NCBI RefSeq assembly: GCF_008630065.1
Contig: NZ_VWPL01000001.1
Location: 157,884-221,883 of the forward strand
Direction of reading: 5' to 3'
Origin: Blastochloris sulfoviridis
GTDB lineage: Bacteria > Pseudomonadota > Alphaproteobacteria > Rhizobiales > Xanthobacteraceae
Length of the DNA stretch: 64,000 bases
The notes under the pieces are model-generated. The model was not told where the DNA came from. It did not search any database and saw only the letters and a list, made by a program, of their open reading frames with translations. Positions 44,901-50,534 of this stretch are shown here, piece by piece (positions within the stretch are counted from its first letter, which is position 1; each line of letters starts with the position of its first letter). The translations under genes and the position numbers were made by a program.

Positions 44901-45320
44901 GCCCCCGGTCGTGAGGCCATCCGGAATCCCGCGGGCGTTCTGCAGCGCGGCGGCCCGCGCCGCGGCCTGCGCGGCCTTCACCGCCCGCACGTTGGCGGCG
45001 GCCCGCGTCAGCGACGTCTGGGCCTGCTGCGCGGCCTGGGCGGCCTGGGCCGCGGCGGCGGCGGCCTGCTGGGCGGCGACGGCGGCGGCGGCGGTGGCCG
45101 CGCTGGTGCTGGTCAGCCGGCGCGCCCCCGCCGGGCTGTAGGCCGCCGCAAGCGCCAGCATGCTGACGCTGCACAGGAGCACCGCGACATGGGACCGACA
45201 GGAGCGCAGGCCGACATGCGCCGGCCTCGTCACCACCGGCAGCTTGCGCTCGGCCGGGATCTCGCCGGCTTGCGAATGGGCGCACGCCTTGCGCGTGGTC
45301 AGGCTCTCGTTCGACGACAT
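32943..45320 (-). CDS. Giant filamentous haemagglutinin family exoprotein (TpsA adhesin)
   Basis: A 4125-residue protein. A long charged N-terminal region of about 43 residues precedes the hydrophobic signal core (44-60, VAVLLCSVSMLALAAA); such extended signal peptides are typical of very large exoproteins. An Ala-rich helix-prone stretch (72-126) follows. The TPS secretion domain starts near 127, with KAILNWETFNVG and the NxNGI motif as IINRNGIIF (234-238). Thousands of residues of Gly/Ala/Thr/Val-rich beta-helix repeats follow (blocks such as GGTVTL, ITTAAMT). The C-terminal part fits the DUF3739-type filamentous haemagglutinin family and ends with SVFIVEVVGYGGG and a short acidic tail. I chose the ATG at 45320. 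It is likely a surface fibre for adhesion. Confidence 0.93.
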   Translation of the reverse strand: MSSNESLTTRKACAHSQAGEIPAERKLPVVTRPAHVGLRSCRSHVAVLLCSVSMLALAAAYSPAGARRLTSTSAATAAAAVAAQQAAAAAAQAAQAAQQAQTSLTRAAANVRAVKAAQAAARAAALQNARGIPDGLTTGGLVPDSGIATDPTLWQGADLPTESAQDGRTVVDINQTQQKAILNWETFNVGLKTTVNFNQASADWTVLNRVNDPTTAPSKILGQINAIGGVYIINRNGIIFGGGAQVNVHALVASDLDVGLLGTSRMVRDDFFLNTGVGNASNLVTSFSTTHDEYDRNNPVAGSSNLFHGGEVGGGVVVEKGATITTDIVSPDSPGFIYLFGANVANYGTLSSSGGEVALVAAQALTITPGAYAAATIPDSVLADGSESFRGTGFEIQQYADRYFISGDGAVRPSTGSYRAGTGAIVNDGLIETPRGITVMNGDLISIGAEGVISADTSISRNSMVLIDAATRVTLDGTISIQPYENGETLPLLSDSSTDGESTVQTFTPAFVEMSARFQVLLGSTGLISAPSAVVSLNARNNIGGTTATASSLTGPQRILLASGATIDVAGLQNVEIPVSYNYISFKPRGTEFADMPLQRDGALVGETLWIDIRETGTRADGTEWVGTPLADASGYVNKVGRSIKQLMTKGGTVSMTTDTNNAGTHGRDVVLEEGSVINVAGGSVRYVGGLVPTTRLVGADGRIYSMTEADPTRVYTGVAGTSGTDHATWDITEAGSGVQWVQEAGYTEGYDAGGIEITTVNPVLTGTLLFGSVAGERQIAAGLSPSDTSGVVPTQSSRDEMPSRGYLKLTVPATVVIGRNGPAALPDGFDATTVLSRQTVSLPAGTNFSVPDVSSTVKAYQTTLSAETVSSWGLSGLILTANNLVVEKGSTVNLAAGGTFKATVGGAIDIAGTISAHAGRISLTTNRYDISALFGTNLFTPPSTASKHDDIFIGGTLDVSGLWVNDTGKTGLAATGSAYIDGGDISIVTSKASLGRDVTGSILLAEDSVLDASSGGYIAASGEAKTAETGVMAGSGGSISLLLYQGKDWTDGGIGPTLPSSFISTVASLQIDGTLIGYGFERNATLTLAAPKLIQVGGETAGSGVGLHLSEAFLNSGGFGSYVLQSSPDGWSGTTAGITVVAGADIALTQKNLSSSANYRSVATGSSIAAVAGLATLGQDLRAPVDLTLAAGNILIDAGATIITDPRATITLTGTPTIDSATGLNTVETRATNVLLRGRIIDHGGTVLVHAYQTWLGAQALIDLSGTYIANSRFGLANGPLVSGTVVGGGSFIVEGAQDLDASGEPTGRVNTPTGSTNYVVAESGAVVDVSGYSGTVKVIDTARSTRNRIATTNADWWSDAGTVSINTATFLWGGTFKANATDPRANGGTLILGGSAVTLQQNASDVTAALGQIASPTTATDLAAFMTGTTFATLAPYAGQIVAAADSLETFDTVFLYSGYANGGAPRIFTALAGDTYGVVAPTLSDLTIKGPLDWSVTNRLHLAAKSITSATADSTVKLAAPYVLLTGGGGTATNTRNSTLTVSAAAIDVESAAFAGFKSVALVSSGDLRLSTPKVVNGLTDAGNTSQDTSRFAGSLVSAGDLLLDAQRTYVATAVDFTIKTPGKVTFEDSAGGRNVVPLSAGGSITVQASTIEQNGHVFAPLGTIAFNASTQVTLGADSLTSVSLGGTVVPYGETLDGTNWFYNTDLYPLEAPPTKSVVLTSANVVEDSGAVIDLSGGGDLQAMEFVAGKGGTRDVLAGSTTGETVYALLPSTNDSVAAFDVHFTAAHSATDSGDAYPLAGTQVYLDGSSGIPAGTYTLYPAHYATLPGALRVVYYGDNTGRNIASGTTLRDGTVLVSGHYTQSTLSQTRSAGEALFAIQTQAVWSKYSEYTLSGANSYFVEAAEQNSVVVPRLPIDAGRLAIVAQNKVILDGIALTQPANGGRGGELDLSAGKIAVVGHQQYVQGDVPDGYLGIDVSKLNGWGFESVLIGGLRTDTSEGTLITAAAANVLVDTDGEAITTPELLLVAQAVKEERTLSYTFTLPQVGMTLPVSFQVYAPVEGSGTVTIASGSVINTTGTVHAGYGRNYYFASPTPQGQTTASDIIDGTSYGVGIGGTLDGNTIAGADFVKVYSGAVRNMALYSMAPSGNAGLGALFVASNDTTLAVSGPTGTPVPELTVSFGNAVLADGRNLGPVSGTIKLPGSDVGRVAIEGGTTISTAAMTAQATALTDAIVIDTAASLNVKQASLTARTIGIGSGSGANDALALSQANLDQLAMVQSLSLKAMAGAITFHNAGSDVVFDPGSAMEQLTLDARTIAGSGGNATVRVGGTVTLVNTGTATGTAAAATGGTLTFEAAEIELGGGSQTLAGFSQVDWVAREQVFVENSGTLTLGTGTDVVDLSITTPNILVAGATATGTEGEFALVTAGNVAIARPAGAQAAPQASAEIGGIFAITAASIAQSGTIQVQAGTLTLHATVGDVTLGEGGYIAAGGYKKTLVDVDTYVAGGKVVLLADAGNVATAASSVIDVAQPENGLGYGGEIEVTATAGRADLRGTLLGGGGNGLGGSFKLDTAGGVDLDPLADLLLAGGVTGMVNVHTREGNLTLSNGHTLKANIVVLTADDARWGASADQQFGQVTIAGLIDARGYGGTTADGTGEAGGQVALWGANAVVLTASGRIDASTTHSDERGGDVTLGIATGAKGDIDLQGGAINVAGGTKGGLSGGTLTLRAPLKPVAGAAGRGDVQISNLAATITGARAVTVESYVTFSTDGSIGLDASGLGWDGIIDPANNSFFTDTLMAFAQGTWTHDGLSYGFADAVAKLEPLAQTLGEGIVHLAPGIELVNNNSSINNGDITVASTWNLAAGTAGNLQDGTYVHTYETDDTTRQSYVTFDYRYVSSLGIDPGALTLRAAGNININASISDGFFQFRDYLDAGYVSQVATYLGSGRGLGLEYNSTRGYLYQLGSYSTEGNAIPVAPYSAAGNSKSPTEVALATADLFPNTLNVCTANCGTAGATIEAVTNPGSWSYRFTAGADVSSANPNAMQPLASVQRGDVIIDGHASYSQPLYSSTGSSSKTVNLSTMVRTGTGSITIAAARDVLLKDEIAPGVIYAAGVNTARLASAGYYLTNGAVVAANPDGFLEPQVLAYGSGQASVAGSIYGPPTEAAFPHQGGDVEVVAQRDIIGYGDSISVSDPDDAVRTSYQYFAPWLLAMAGITPVSSTTASEAALMGAGVYAPIGTSVASGTAWWIQFGSFQQGIMSVGGNVRVEAGRNLVDVSVSLPTTGRVSGGLASLSTGVVNTPVTHLYDSGNMAVRVGGDLLGGAFYEGSGQASIVVRGSVGSAGKLGSASGKTNLALLAVDTGQINLVAGGAIATAGVINPAELHAQAGSAAYPSNSTVAAQDRRIYMDTYGPDSAVSLTSVSGDITISSPPTLSRYLETLFAGAALYPASLSVIALSGDIITTDMTTGVMPGITLSPSLHGTFQLLAEGSVDLTGGYEANSSTNRPSFSAGPSLLNAAFNPYRPNAWYGVESSDEEGYGGAFSRAVLAHADDGAADTTARIYAVTGDIIGVGDVTIYTGTDKRAYTRIKRIEINRPTKIYAGRDIVDLNLIVQNIAADDVSSVVAGRDIYYTGYNNAGGLQVAGPGYLVVEAGRDLGPFLPASGNTTTLAKLQQGIASVGNASVVPVGNAYLEAGITIDAASAGADGSIGMYDSALLGPVVNTEKKRNALLSATGADLIVLFGVANGANYDGVLGTYVDPANAANVAHNYLGELGEFLAEIGIDTSSGAEAWAAFDLVSDDLKQVFAAQVFFAELKAVGEAQGGDAAGQYLRGYQAIETFFPSSWGYTENELGGGANGAKVQVATGRLDMLHGTIQTQRGGDISILGPGGSILVGSLAKESNSNLKLNDLGIITLGGGDINTFTDGSVLVNSSRVFTELGGNILMWSSNGDLNAGRGAKTTLSQPPLKVVFDEDGYQTIDLRGLVTGAGIGVLKTGLVGDADSYASDSNLYLLAPAGTVDAGDAGIRVSGDLIVAAKVVMNADNIDVGGSSTGVPMVAAPNVGALTAGSAAAAAASQAGETPTGSTGAAEQASVFIVEVVGYGGGEGAQEPAGEGDSKEQ

Positions 45321-45519
45321 CTGCACCGCTCCGATCGGAGAACACTCCGGTCCGATCGCCGCCCGCCGTCCAAACGCTGCGCACCGCAATCGACCGACGC
45401 AGGTGCTCTCCGGGGCTGCCGAAGCGAAGCCGGCAAACTCCGAAACACCTGCGGGGCCGAGTTTACGGAGCGTTTACTGACAGCCGTGTGTCGCTTTTAT
45501 TGCAGATGTGACTGCGCGC
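45321..45519 (-). promoter_or_regulatory. Upstream region of the giant exoprotein gene
   Basis: This 199-bp gap separates the last type II secretion gene from the exoprotein gene on the same strand, so the exoprotein promoter should be here. Candidate A+T-rich stretches are near 45460-45505 (TTTACTGACAGCC, CGCTTTTATTGCAG on the plus strand). GATCGGAG occurs twice near the start, once as a ribosome-binding site. The boxes are not certain. Confidence 0.35.
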
Positions 45520-46242
45520 TCAGCGCCGAGGCGGCGCAGGAGGCGGCGAGGCTGGCGGCGAGGCCGGCGGCGCGCCGAACGGACTGCCCGGCGGCGGCGC
45601 GCCGAAGGGATTGCCGGGCGGCGCCCCCTGCCCCGCCGGAACGAACGCCGGCGCAGCCGTGGCCGGCGCCGCCGCAGCCCCCGCTTTCGCGGCCGGCGCC
45701 GGCAGCGACAGCACCGCGGTCTCGCGCCCCTTCTCGAACCGTGCCTCGCGCCGCAGCACGGCGCGCAAGGTCCAGCCCTTGTGGGTCTCGCCGGTCTTGA
45801 GCCGCAGCACGGCCTTGGTCGCCGGATCCACGAACACGCCGATCCCCTCGTCCTCGCCGGCCACCGTGCCGACCAGCGACAATTGCGGCCGGTCGGGTTC
45901 GGCCGGCTTGGGCGGCGGCGGGGGCGGGGGCGGCGCGGCGGGCCGGGGCGTCGCGGCCACCGCGGGCGGCGGCGCGCGGCGGGTCGGTGCGAACAGCGGG
46001 CGCTCGCGCGTCGCCGACAGCCGGCTGAGCGGCACCGCCCACAACGGGTTGCCCTCCGGCGCGCGCTCGGCCGGCGCCGGAGCGGCCGACACCAGCGGCG
46101 CGGCGGGCCGGGGCGCCTCGAACTGCGTCTCGCGCGGCGCGGCGCCGAACGGGCCGGTCGCGGCCGGGGCTTCGGCACCCAGTGCCGCGAGGAGCCCGGC
46201 CACCAGGACGGCGAGGCGGCGTGCCATGCGATGCCGTGTCAT
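45520..46242 (-). CDS. Type II secretion GspN/GspC-like protein
   Basis: A 240-residue exported protein at the downstream end of the gsp cluster. A signal segment (RLAVLVAGLLAALGAEAPAA) is followed by a Pro/Ala-rich part and NPLWAVPLSRLSATRERPLF. That motif is typical of alphaproteobacterial GspN-type proteins, and its 'ATRERPLF' is reminiscent of the GspC homology region. A small beta domain follows (LSLVGTVAGEDEGIGVFVDP, VLRLKTGETHKGWTL) and resembles the GspC/PilP HR fold. The C-terminus is a Gly/Pro tail. The ATG at 46242 overlaps the gspM stop as ATGA. It probably links the inner-membrane platform to the secretin, since no separate gspC is visible. Confidence 0.8.
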   Translation of the reverse strand: MTRHRMARRLAVLVAGLLAALGAEAPAATGPFGAAPRETQFEAPRPAAPLVSAAPAPAERAPEGNPLWAVPLSRLSATRERPLFAPTRRAPPPAVAATPRPAAPPPPPPPPKPAEPDRPQLSLVGTVAGEDEGIGVFVDPATKAVLRLKTGETHKGWTLRAVLRREARFEKGRETAVLSLPAPAAKAGAAAAPATAAPAFVPAGQGAPPGNPFGAPPPGSPFGAPPASPPASPPPAPPRR

Positions 46243-46796
46243 TTCGCCCCCTGCCATTGCCCGGAGACCGCCAGCAGCACCCGCATCCTGCCCTCCGGCG
46301 TGGCGGCCGCGCCCGCCGGGGCCTGCACCACAAGCTGTTCGACGAACAGGAACGGCATGCCGGCCTCCACATCGTAGAGAAGCGGCTGCAGCGCCGCCGG
46401 CTTGATCTCACAGCTTGCCGTCACGGTGATGAACCCCGCCTTCGATTGCGGGCCCTGCAGGTCGACCTGCGACGACATCACGTGGCCGCCGGCCCGGGTG
46501 ATCGCGCCGGCCACCCGCTGCAGCAGCGCCGCGCCGGCGACCGACAGGCTCGATCCCTCGACGAAGGGCGAGCCGGCGGCGACCGCGGGGTCGGCGGCGC
46601 TGAGCGTCCGCTTGGGGCTGCGGCCCTCAAGCTGGCCGAGGATGTCGGCCGCATCCAGCGCCGCGCCGCGCCGCGCCGCCGCATCGACCGCGCTGTCGAG
46701 CGCCATGACCGCGAAGGCCACGAGCACCGCCGCATAGAGCGCGGCGGCGGCGACGGGAAAGCGTGCGGGAAGGCTCTCGAAGCGGGGCGCGCTCAT
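46239..46796 (-). CDS. gspM: Type II secretion system protein GspM
   Basis: A 185-residue inner-membrane platform protein. It has a short cytosolic N-terminus, one transmembrane helix (about 12-35, FPVAAAALYAAVLVAFAVMA) and a periplasmic ferredoxin-like domain containing LQRVAGAITRAGGHVMSSQV and FLFVEQLVVQAP. It partners GspL. The ATG at 46796 has a GAGGGA site 9 bases upstream. A GTG at 46835 overlapping the gspL stop is possible but poorly spaced from any site. Identification rests on fold pattern and order L-M-N. Confidence 0.85.
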   Translation of the reverse strand: MSAPRFESLPARFPVAAAALYAAVLVAFAVMALDSAVDAAARRGAALDAADILGQLEGRSPKRTLSAADPAVAAGSPFVEGSSLSVAGAALLQRVAGAITRAGGHVMSSQVDLQGPQSKAGFITVTASCEIKPAALQPLLYDVEAGMPFLFVEQLVVQAPAGAAATPEGRMRVLLAVSGQWQGAK

Positions 46797-46831
46797 GATG
46801 GCTTGTCCCTCAAGGTGTGCATCGGCATGCG

Positions 46832-47944
46832 TCACGGCTCCAGCTTGAAGTGCGGCCGCATGCGCGCCTCGACGTGGAAGCGCTCGCCGGGGTCGTTCTC
46901 GGCCCGCGTGGTGGGCGCGAAGAACGTCGCCCGGCCGAAATGCGGCGACTGCTCCAGGATCTGGATCAGCGAGGGCGCATCGCGGGTGATGCCGACGATC
47001 TGCAGCCGGTCGTCCTCGATGCGCAGCTCGGTGGCGTAGGTGTGGTCGGGCAGCAGCGCCGACAGCGCCTCAAGCGCCATCACGCTGGCGGGCGTGGCGT
47101 GCTTGCGCCGCTCCAGGAGACCCTGGGCCGAGCTGCCGCCGCCCTGGCCGGCGCGGATCGCCGCCCGCCGCTCGGCGATGCGCTGCTGAAGCTGCTGCGT
47201 CTGCGCGTCATAATGATCGGCGACGAAGCCGGCCGCGGTCATCGTCACCAGGGCGGCGAGGCCGCAGGCCACAAACGCGACATGCAGCCCGCTTCGCACA
47301 CGGTCGCGCCGGTCGGCGCCGTGCGCGCGCGTCTCGTAGACCGTCACTGCATCGCCCTCCGGCCCGTCGGTCGAGACGGCGACGGCGGCGGCGCCGAGAC
47401 CGGCGACCGCCTGGGCCAGCGGCGCCACCACGGCGCGGGCGGTCGCCACCACGGTCAGCGTGATGCGCTCGCCGGCCTGCTCGCGCGGGCGCGTCCAGTG
47501 ATAGGCCGCATCCGTCGGGCTCCACGGCGTCAGCCGGTCAATCTGGGCGCGCACGATGCCGTCGAGGAACTCGCCGGCGCGCTTGGGCAGTTCGAGCGGG
47601 CAGAACAGGAAGCGCGAGGGGCGCAGCACCAGCTCCACCCGGCTGCCGCGCAGCGCCGCCGACCATGCGGGCGGCAAGGTGTCCTCCACGCCTTCGCCGG
47701 TGAGGCGCAGGCGATGGTCGGGCAGCGGCGCGGACGTGTCGCCGTCCTTGCGTCGATCCTGGCGCTCGCGCCCGCGCCAGCCAGGGTCCGGATCGGCGAG
47801 GCGGAGCGCGAAGCTGCCGTCCTCCTCCTCGACCATGCGCACCCGGCGGTGCGTCTCGTAGCGCGCCAGCGCCGCGTCGGCGGTGCACGCCACCGCGTCG
47901 ATCCACGCCGCATAGACCGCCCTCAGGGTGGCAAAGCTGCTCAT
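46832..47944 (-). CDS. gspL: Type II secretion system protein GspL
   Basis: A 370-residue bitopic inner-membrane protein. The N-terminal cytosolic actin-like half (about 1-215) binds the GspE ATPase in known systems; visible parts include VELVLRPSRFLFCPLELPKR and PWSPTDAAYHW. A transmembrane helix lies at about 223-243 (VAFVACGLAALVTMTAAGFV). It is followed by a coiled segment (QTQQLQQRIAERRAAI) and a periplasmic ferredoxin-like domain with LSALLPDHTYATELRIEDDR (PilN-like). It lies between gspK and gspM with a 1-base gap on the gspK side. Confidence 0.87.
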   Translation of the reverse strand: MSSFATLRAVYAAWIDAVACTADAALARYETHRRVRMVEEEDGSFALRLADPDPGWRGRERQDRRKDGDTSAPLPDHRLRLTGEGVEDTLPPAWSAALRGSRVELVLRPSRFLFCPLELPKRAGEFLDGIVRAQIDRLTPWSPTDAAYHWTRPREQAGERITLTVVATARAVVAPLAQAVAGLGAAAVAVSTDGPEGDAVTVYETRAHGADRRDRVRSGLHVAFVACGLAALVTMTAAGFVADHYDAQTQQLQQRIAERRAAIRAGQGGGSSAQGLLERRKHATPASVMALEALSALLPDHTYATELRIEDDRLQIVGITRDAPSLIQILEQSPHFGRATFFAPTTRAENDPGERFHVEARMRPHFKLEP

Positions 47945-47945
47945 C

Positions 47946-48878
47946 TCATCTTCCCTCCACCGGGCTGGGCGGCGCGCCGGTCATCGGATCGACGTCGTCC
48001 TGCCAGGACAGGATCTGGTACGGATTCGTCACGCCACCCTGCTGGATGACGACGTCGGACACCGTGCGGCGGCCGCTCGCCAGCGTGATGCCGACGCGCA
48101 CGCGCACCGCCGAACTGCCGCGGGTGCCGGCGCCGAGCTGGTTGCCGCCCAGCGCCCCGGCGACGAATTGCGGCGCCGACGCCAGCCGGTCGCGCTGGCG
48201 CAGGAAGGCGTCGAGCCGGGCCGGCGTCATGCCCGGCAGCGCGGCGATCACCTCGGGCGGCGCATCCAGCACGTTGACGTCGCTCTGGCCGCTATAGACC
48301 GTGACGAAGGGCAGCGCCCGTTCCACCAAGGCCGGCGGCAGGCCGTGCACCAGCCACAGCTCGGCGACATGGTCGAACGGCGCGCCGCGCGGCCCATACG
48401 GCAGGCCGGCGGCGCGGTAGAGCGACGCCTCGGCGTCGGGCGCATCGGGCTTGGGCGGCGTCCGCCAGCCCACCACCCGCTCGGCATAGGCGACGGCCGC
48501 ATCCGGCTTGGCGCCGAGCGTGGCGAACAGCCCGGCGATCATCGTCTTGCGCGCCGCATTGAGGTCGATGCGCGCCGCCTCCGACATGAACTCGACCGCG
48601 ATCTCGGCGCCGGCAAGCCGGAAGCGGAACGCCCCCTTGGTCGGGCGCCCGACCGGCGAAGGCGACGACATCTGGTAGGACGCAAGCTCCAGCGCGGCGG
48701 TGATCAGCTCGTCGGTCTGCACCCGCTCGTCATTGACGCCGAGCGCCACCGCCGAGCGCGCCACATAGACGGCATAGACCGAGGCCAGCGTGGCGAGCGC
48801 GGCGATGATCCACAGCGCGGCGACGATGATGAAGCCGTTGCGGGCCGAAGCCGGGATTGAGCGGCGGGCGCGGCGCAT
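47946..48878 (-). CDS. gspK: Type II secretion minor pseudopilin GspK
   Basis: A 310-residue minor pseudopilin that caps the GspI-GspJ-GspK tip. The leader MRRARRSIPASARNG ends at the prepilin cleavage site before FIIVAALWIIAALATLASVY. The mature protein lacks Glu5 after the site, as is usual for GspK. A large periplasmic domain follows, with the helix-hairpin-helix-like blocks typical of the family (SDVNVLDAPPEVIAALPGM, ARLDAFLRQRDRLA). The frame extends upstream to 49817, but the start at 48878 gives the standard leader and follows the gspJ stop by two bases. Confidence 0.92.
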   Translation of the reverse strand: MRRARRSIPASARNGFIIVAALWIIAALATLASVYAVYVARSAVALGVNDERVQTDELITAALELASYQMSSPSPVGRPTKGAFRFRLAGAEIAVEFMSEAARIDLNAARKTMIAGLFATLGAKPDAAVAYAERVVGWRTPPKPDAPDAEASLYRAAGLPYGPRGAPFDHVAELWLVHGLPPALVERALPFVTVYSGQSDVNVLDAPPEVIAALPGMTPARLDAFLRQRDRLASAPQFVAGALGGNQLGAGTRGSSAVRVRVGITLASGRRTVSDVVIQQGGVTNPYQILSWQDDVDPMTGAPPSPVEGR

Positions 48879-48880
48879 GG

Positions 48881-49594
48881 TCAGCGGCCCCGCCGTCCGG
48901 CCGGCGCGCCGCCCTGCGGCTGCGTCCCGGGCGGAACCGCCGGCTCCTCCGGCGGCTCCGGCTCGGGCGCGCCCGCCTGCACATGCACCAGCGTCGCCGT
49001 CGACACGTCGAGCACCCGTTCGGTCCCCGCATCGCGCACGGTGAAGCGCACCGCCAAGGGCAGGCTGCCCATCTTCTCGTGCCAGACGTTGCGCCAGCCG
49101 CCCTCCGGCCCGGCATAGGCGAACACCACGCGGAACGGCGCGCGCAGCAGCACCACCGGGTCGGCGAACGGGATGCGGTCCAGCGAATTGGTGCCGGCCG
49201 GCAGCGGCACGAAGGGCGCGCGCGTGCGCACCAGCGCCCGGCCGAGCTTGTCCGCCGTCTCGGCGATGCGCACGAACTCCAGGCCCGGCCGGGTGTTCGG
49301 GCCGATCGCCGTGCGCACGAAGATCACCGACAGCTCGCCTCCCACGAACAGCGGCTGCACGTGCTGGCGGTTGGGCGCCACATGCTGGGCGGCGGCGAGG
49401 TCGGCGGCCAGCCGGTCGAGCGCCACCGCCACCTGCTCGTTGCGCTGGATGCGCGCCATCCCGCGGTTCCAGTTCGGCAGCCACTCGGCGGTGATGGCGG
49501 CGAGCGCGCCCATGATCAGCCCCATCAGCGCCATCGCCACCAGCGCCTCGAACAGCGTGAAGCCGGCTTCGCTGGCATTGCGCGGGCGGGTCAT
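48881..49594 (-). CDS. gspJ: Type II secretion minor pseudopilin GspJ
   Basis: A 237-residue minor pseudopilin. The leader MTRPRNASEAG is cleaved before FTLFEALVAMALMGLIMGAL, with Glu5 present. The periplasmic domain includes the family-like LDRLAADLAAAQHVAPN and VVFAYAGPEGGWRN. The C-terminal 30 residues are Pro/Glu/Gly-rich. The ATG at 49594 overlaps the gspI stop in ATGA, so the two are coupled. An upstream extension of the frame exists but overlaps gspI. Confidence 0.9.
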   Translation of the reverse strand: MTRPRNASEAGFTLFEALVAMALMGLIMGALAAITAEWLPNWNRGMARIQRNEQVAVALDRLAADLAAAQHVAPNRQHVQPLFVGGELSVIFVRTAIGPNTRPGLEFVRIAETADKLGRALVRTRAPFVPLPAGTNSLDRIPFADPVVLLRAPFRVVFAYAGPEGGWRNVWHEKMGSLPLAVRFTVRDAGTERVLDVSTATLVHVQAGAPEPEPPEEPAVPPGTQPQGGAPAGRRGR

Positions 49595-49984
49595 TGGCCG
49601 GGCCTCGCCACCAGCCGCACCGTCTCGACCGCCAGCACCGCGCCCGAGGGTGCGCGCACCCGCAGCACCACGCGCTGCGGAGCCCAAGGAGAGTTGGCGA
49701 CGTGCTGGCTGCCGCCGCCGAAATAGGGCGACGTATCGATGCGCCAGCGATAGCGGCCAACCTCGCCGCCAAGGTCGCTGCGCGCCAGATCCGCGCGGCC
49801 CAGCGCGGTGGCGGCAACGAGGCGCGCGGTCTCGACCAGCGCCACGTGCTGCTCCAGCGTGCGCGTGCTGGTCGCCGCCGAGGCGACGAGCGAGCCGATC
49901 GCCGCCAGCGACACCGTCACCAGCGCGAGCGCCGCCACGGCCTCGATCATGGTGAAGCCGCCCTCGCCTCTCCGCTTCGAGCAT
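49591..49984 (-). CDS. gspI: Type II secretion minor pseudopilin GspI, apparent one-base frameshift at 5' end
   Basis: The body is a clear GspI: GGFTMIEAVAALALVTVSLA, QHVALVETARLVAATALGRA, then a short beta domain ending VRLVARPGQ. Its frame has no ATG, GTG or TTG in a sensible place before the prepilin site; it stays open to 50100 through a repeat. An ATG at 49984 is out of frame by one base. Dropping one G of the GGG run (plus-strand CCC, 49961-49963) would give the normal leader MLEAERRG before GFTMIEA. Either this is a sequencing error or the leader is damaged. The stop overlaps the gspJ ATG. Confidence 0.75.
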
Positions 49985-50030
49985 CCGACGATCCGGTTGG
50001 AACGGCCGGACGCTCTCGGTTCCTCGTTTG

Positions 50031-50080
50031 TCGCATTCTCTGTCGCAAAACCGGTTCCCACTTTTGCGGGGAATGCTTTA
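50031..50080. repeat. REP-like repeat between gspH and gspI
   Basis: The plus-strand sequence GTCGCAAAACCGGTTCCCAC plus TTTTGCGGGGAATGC is of a type widespread in Rhizobiales intergenic DNA, with a TTTTGC/GCAAAA inverted core. The gspH stop codon (50078-50080) falls in its end. That places the element in a ~93-bp spacer if gspI starts at 49984. Confidence 0.6.
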
Positions 50081-50534
50081 GCGCCCACCGCGCGCGACAA
50101 TGTCGATGCCTCCCGTCAGCCAGTTGACCCGCACGTCGAAGCCGTTGCCGAACCGCATCAGCCGGATGACCCCGCCGCACGACATGCCGCTGGAAAAGAA
50201 GCTGATCGTCGACAGTGCCGGCCGGCCCTCGCAGGTCTGCGGCAGCAGCGCCTCGAACGCCACGTCCTCCGGCAGGCGGAGAATGCGGCCGCTCGATCCG
50301 GAGATCACCGTGCGGCCGGTGGCATCGACCTGTGCCGCCACATGCCGGCGATGCCGGATGGCGGCGGTGCGGTCGGCCTTGAGCAGCGCCGCCGCCTCCA
50401 GCGCGTAGGCCTCCAGCCGCGGCTGCGAGGTGCCGCGCGGCACCCGCGGCACCAGGATCGCCGCCAGCAGCGCCACCATGGCGATGACGCACACCATCTC
50501 GATCAGCGTGAAGCCGGCGTCGCCCCTCGCGCAT
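50078..50534 (-). CDS. gspH: Type II secretion minor pseudopilin GspH, apparent one-base frameshift at 5' end
   Basis: The body is a clear GspH/FimT pseudopilin: AGFTLIEMVCVIAMVALLAA, LLKADRTAAIRHRRHVAAQV and GFDVRVNWLTGGIDIVARGG. In its frame there is no start codon near the prepilin site; the nearest ATG is 35 codons upstream inside gspG. An ATG at 50534, directly after the gspG TAG, is out of frame by one base. Removing one G of the GGGG run (plus-strand CCCC, 50523-50526) gives a perfect leader MREGDAG before FTLIEMV. This suggests a sequencing error or a real inactivating frameshift. Confidence 0.75.
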
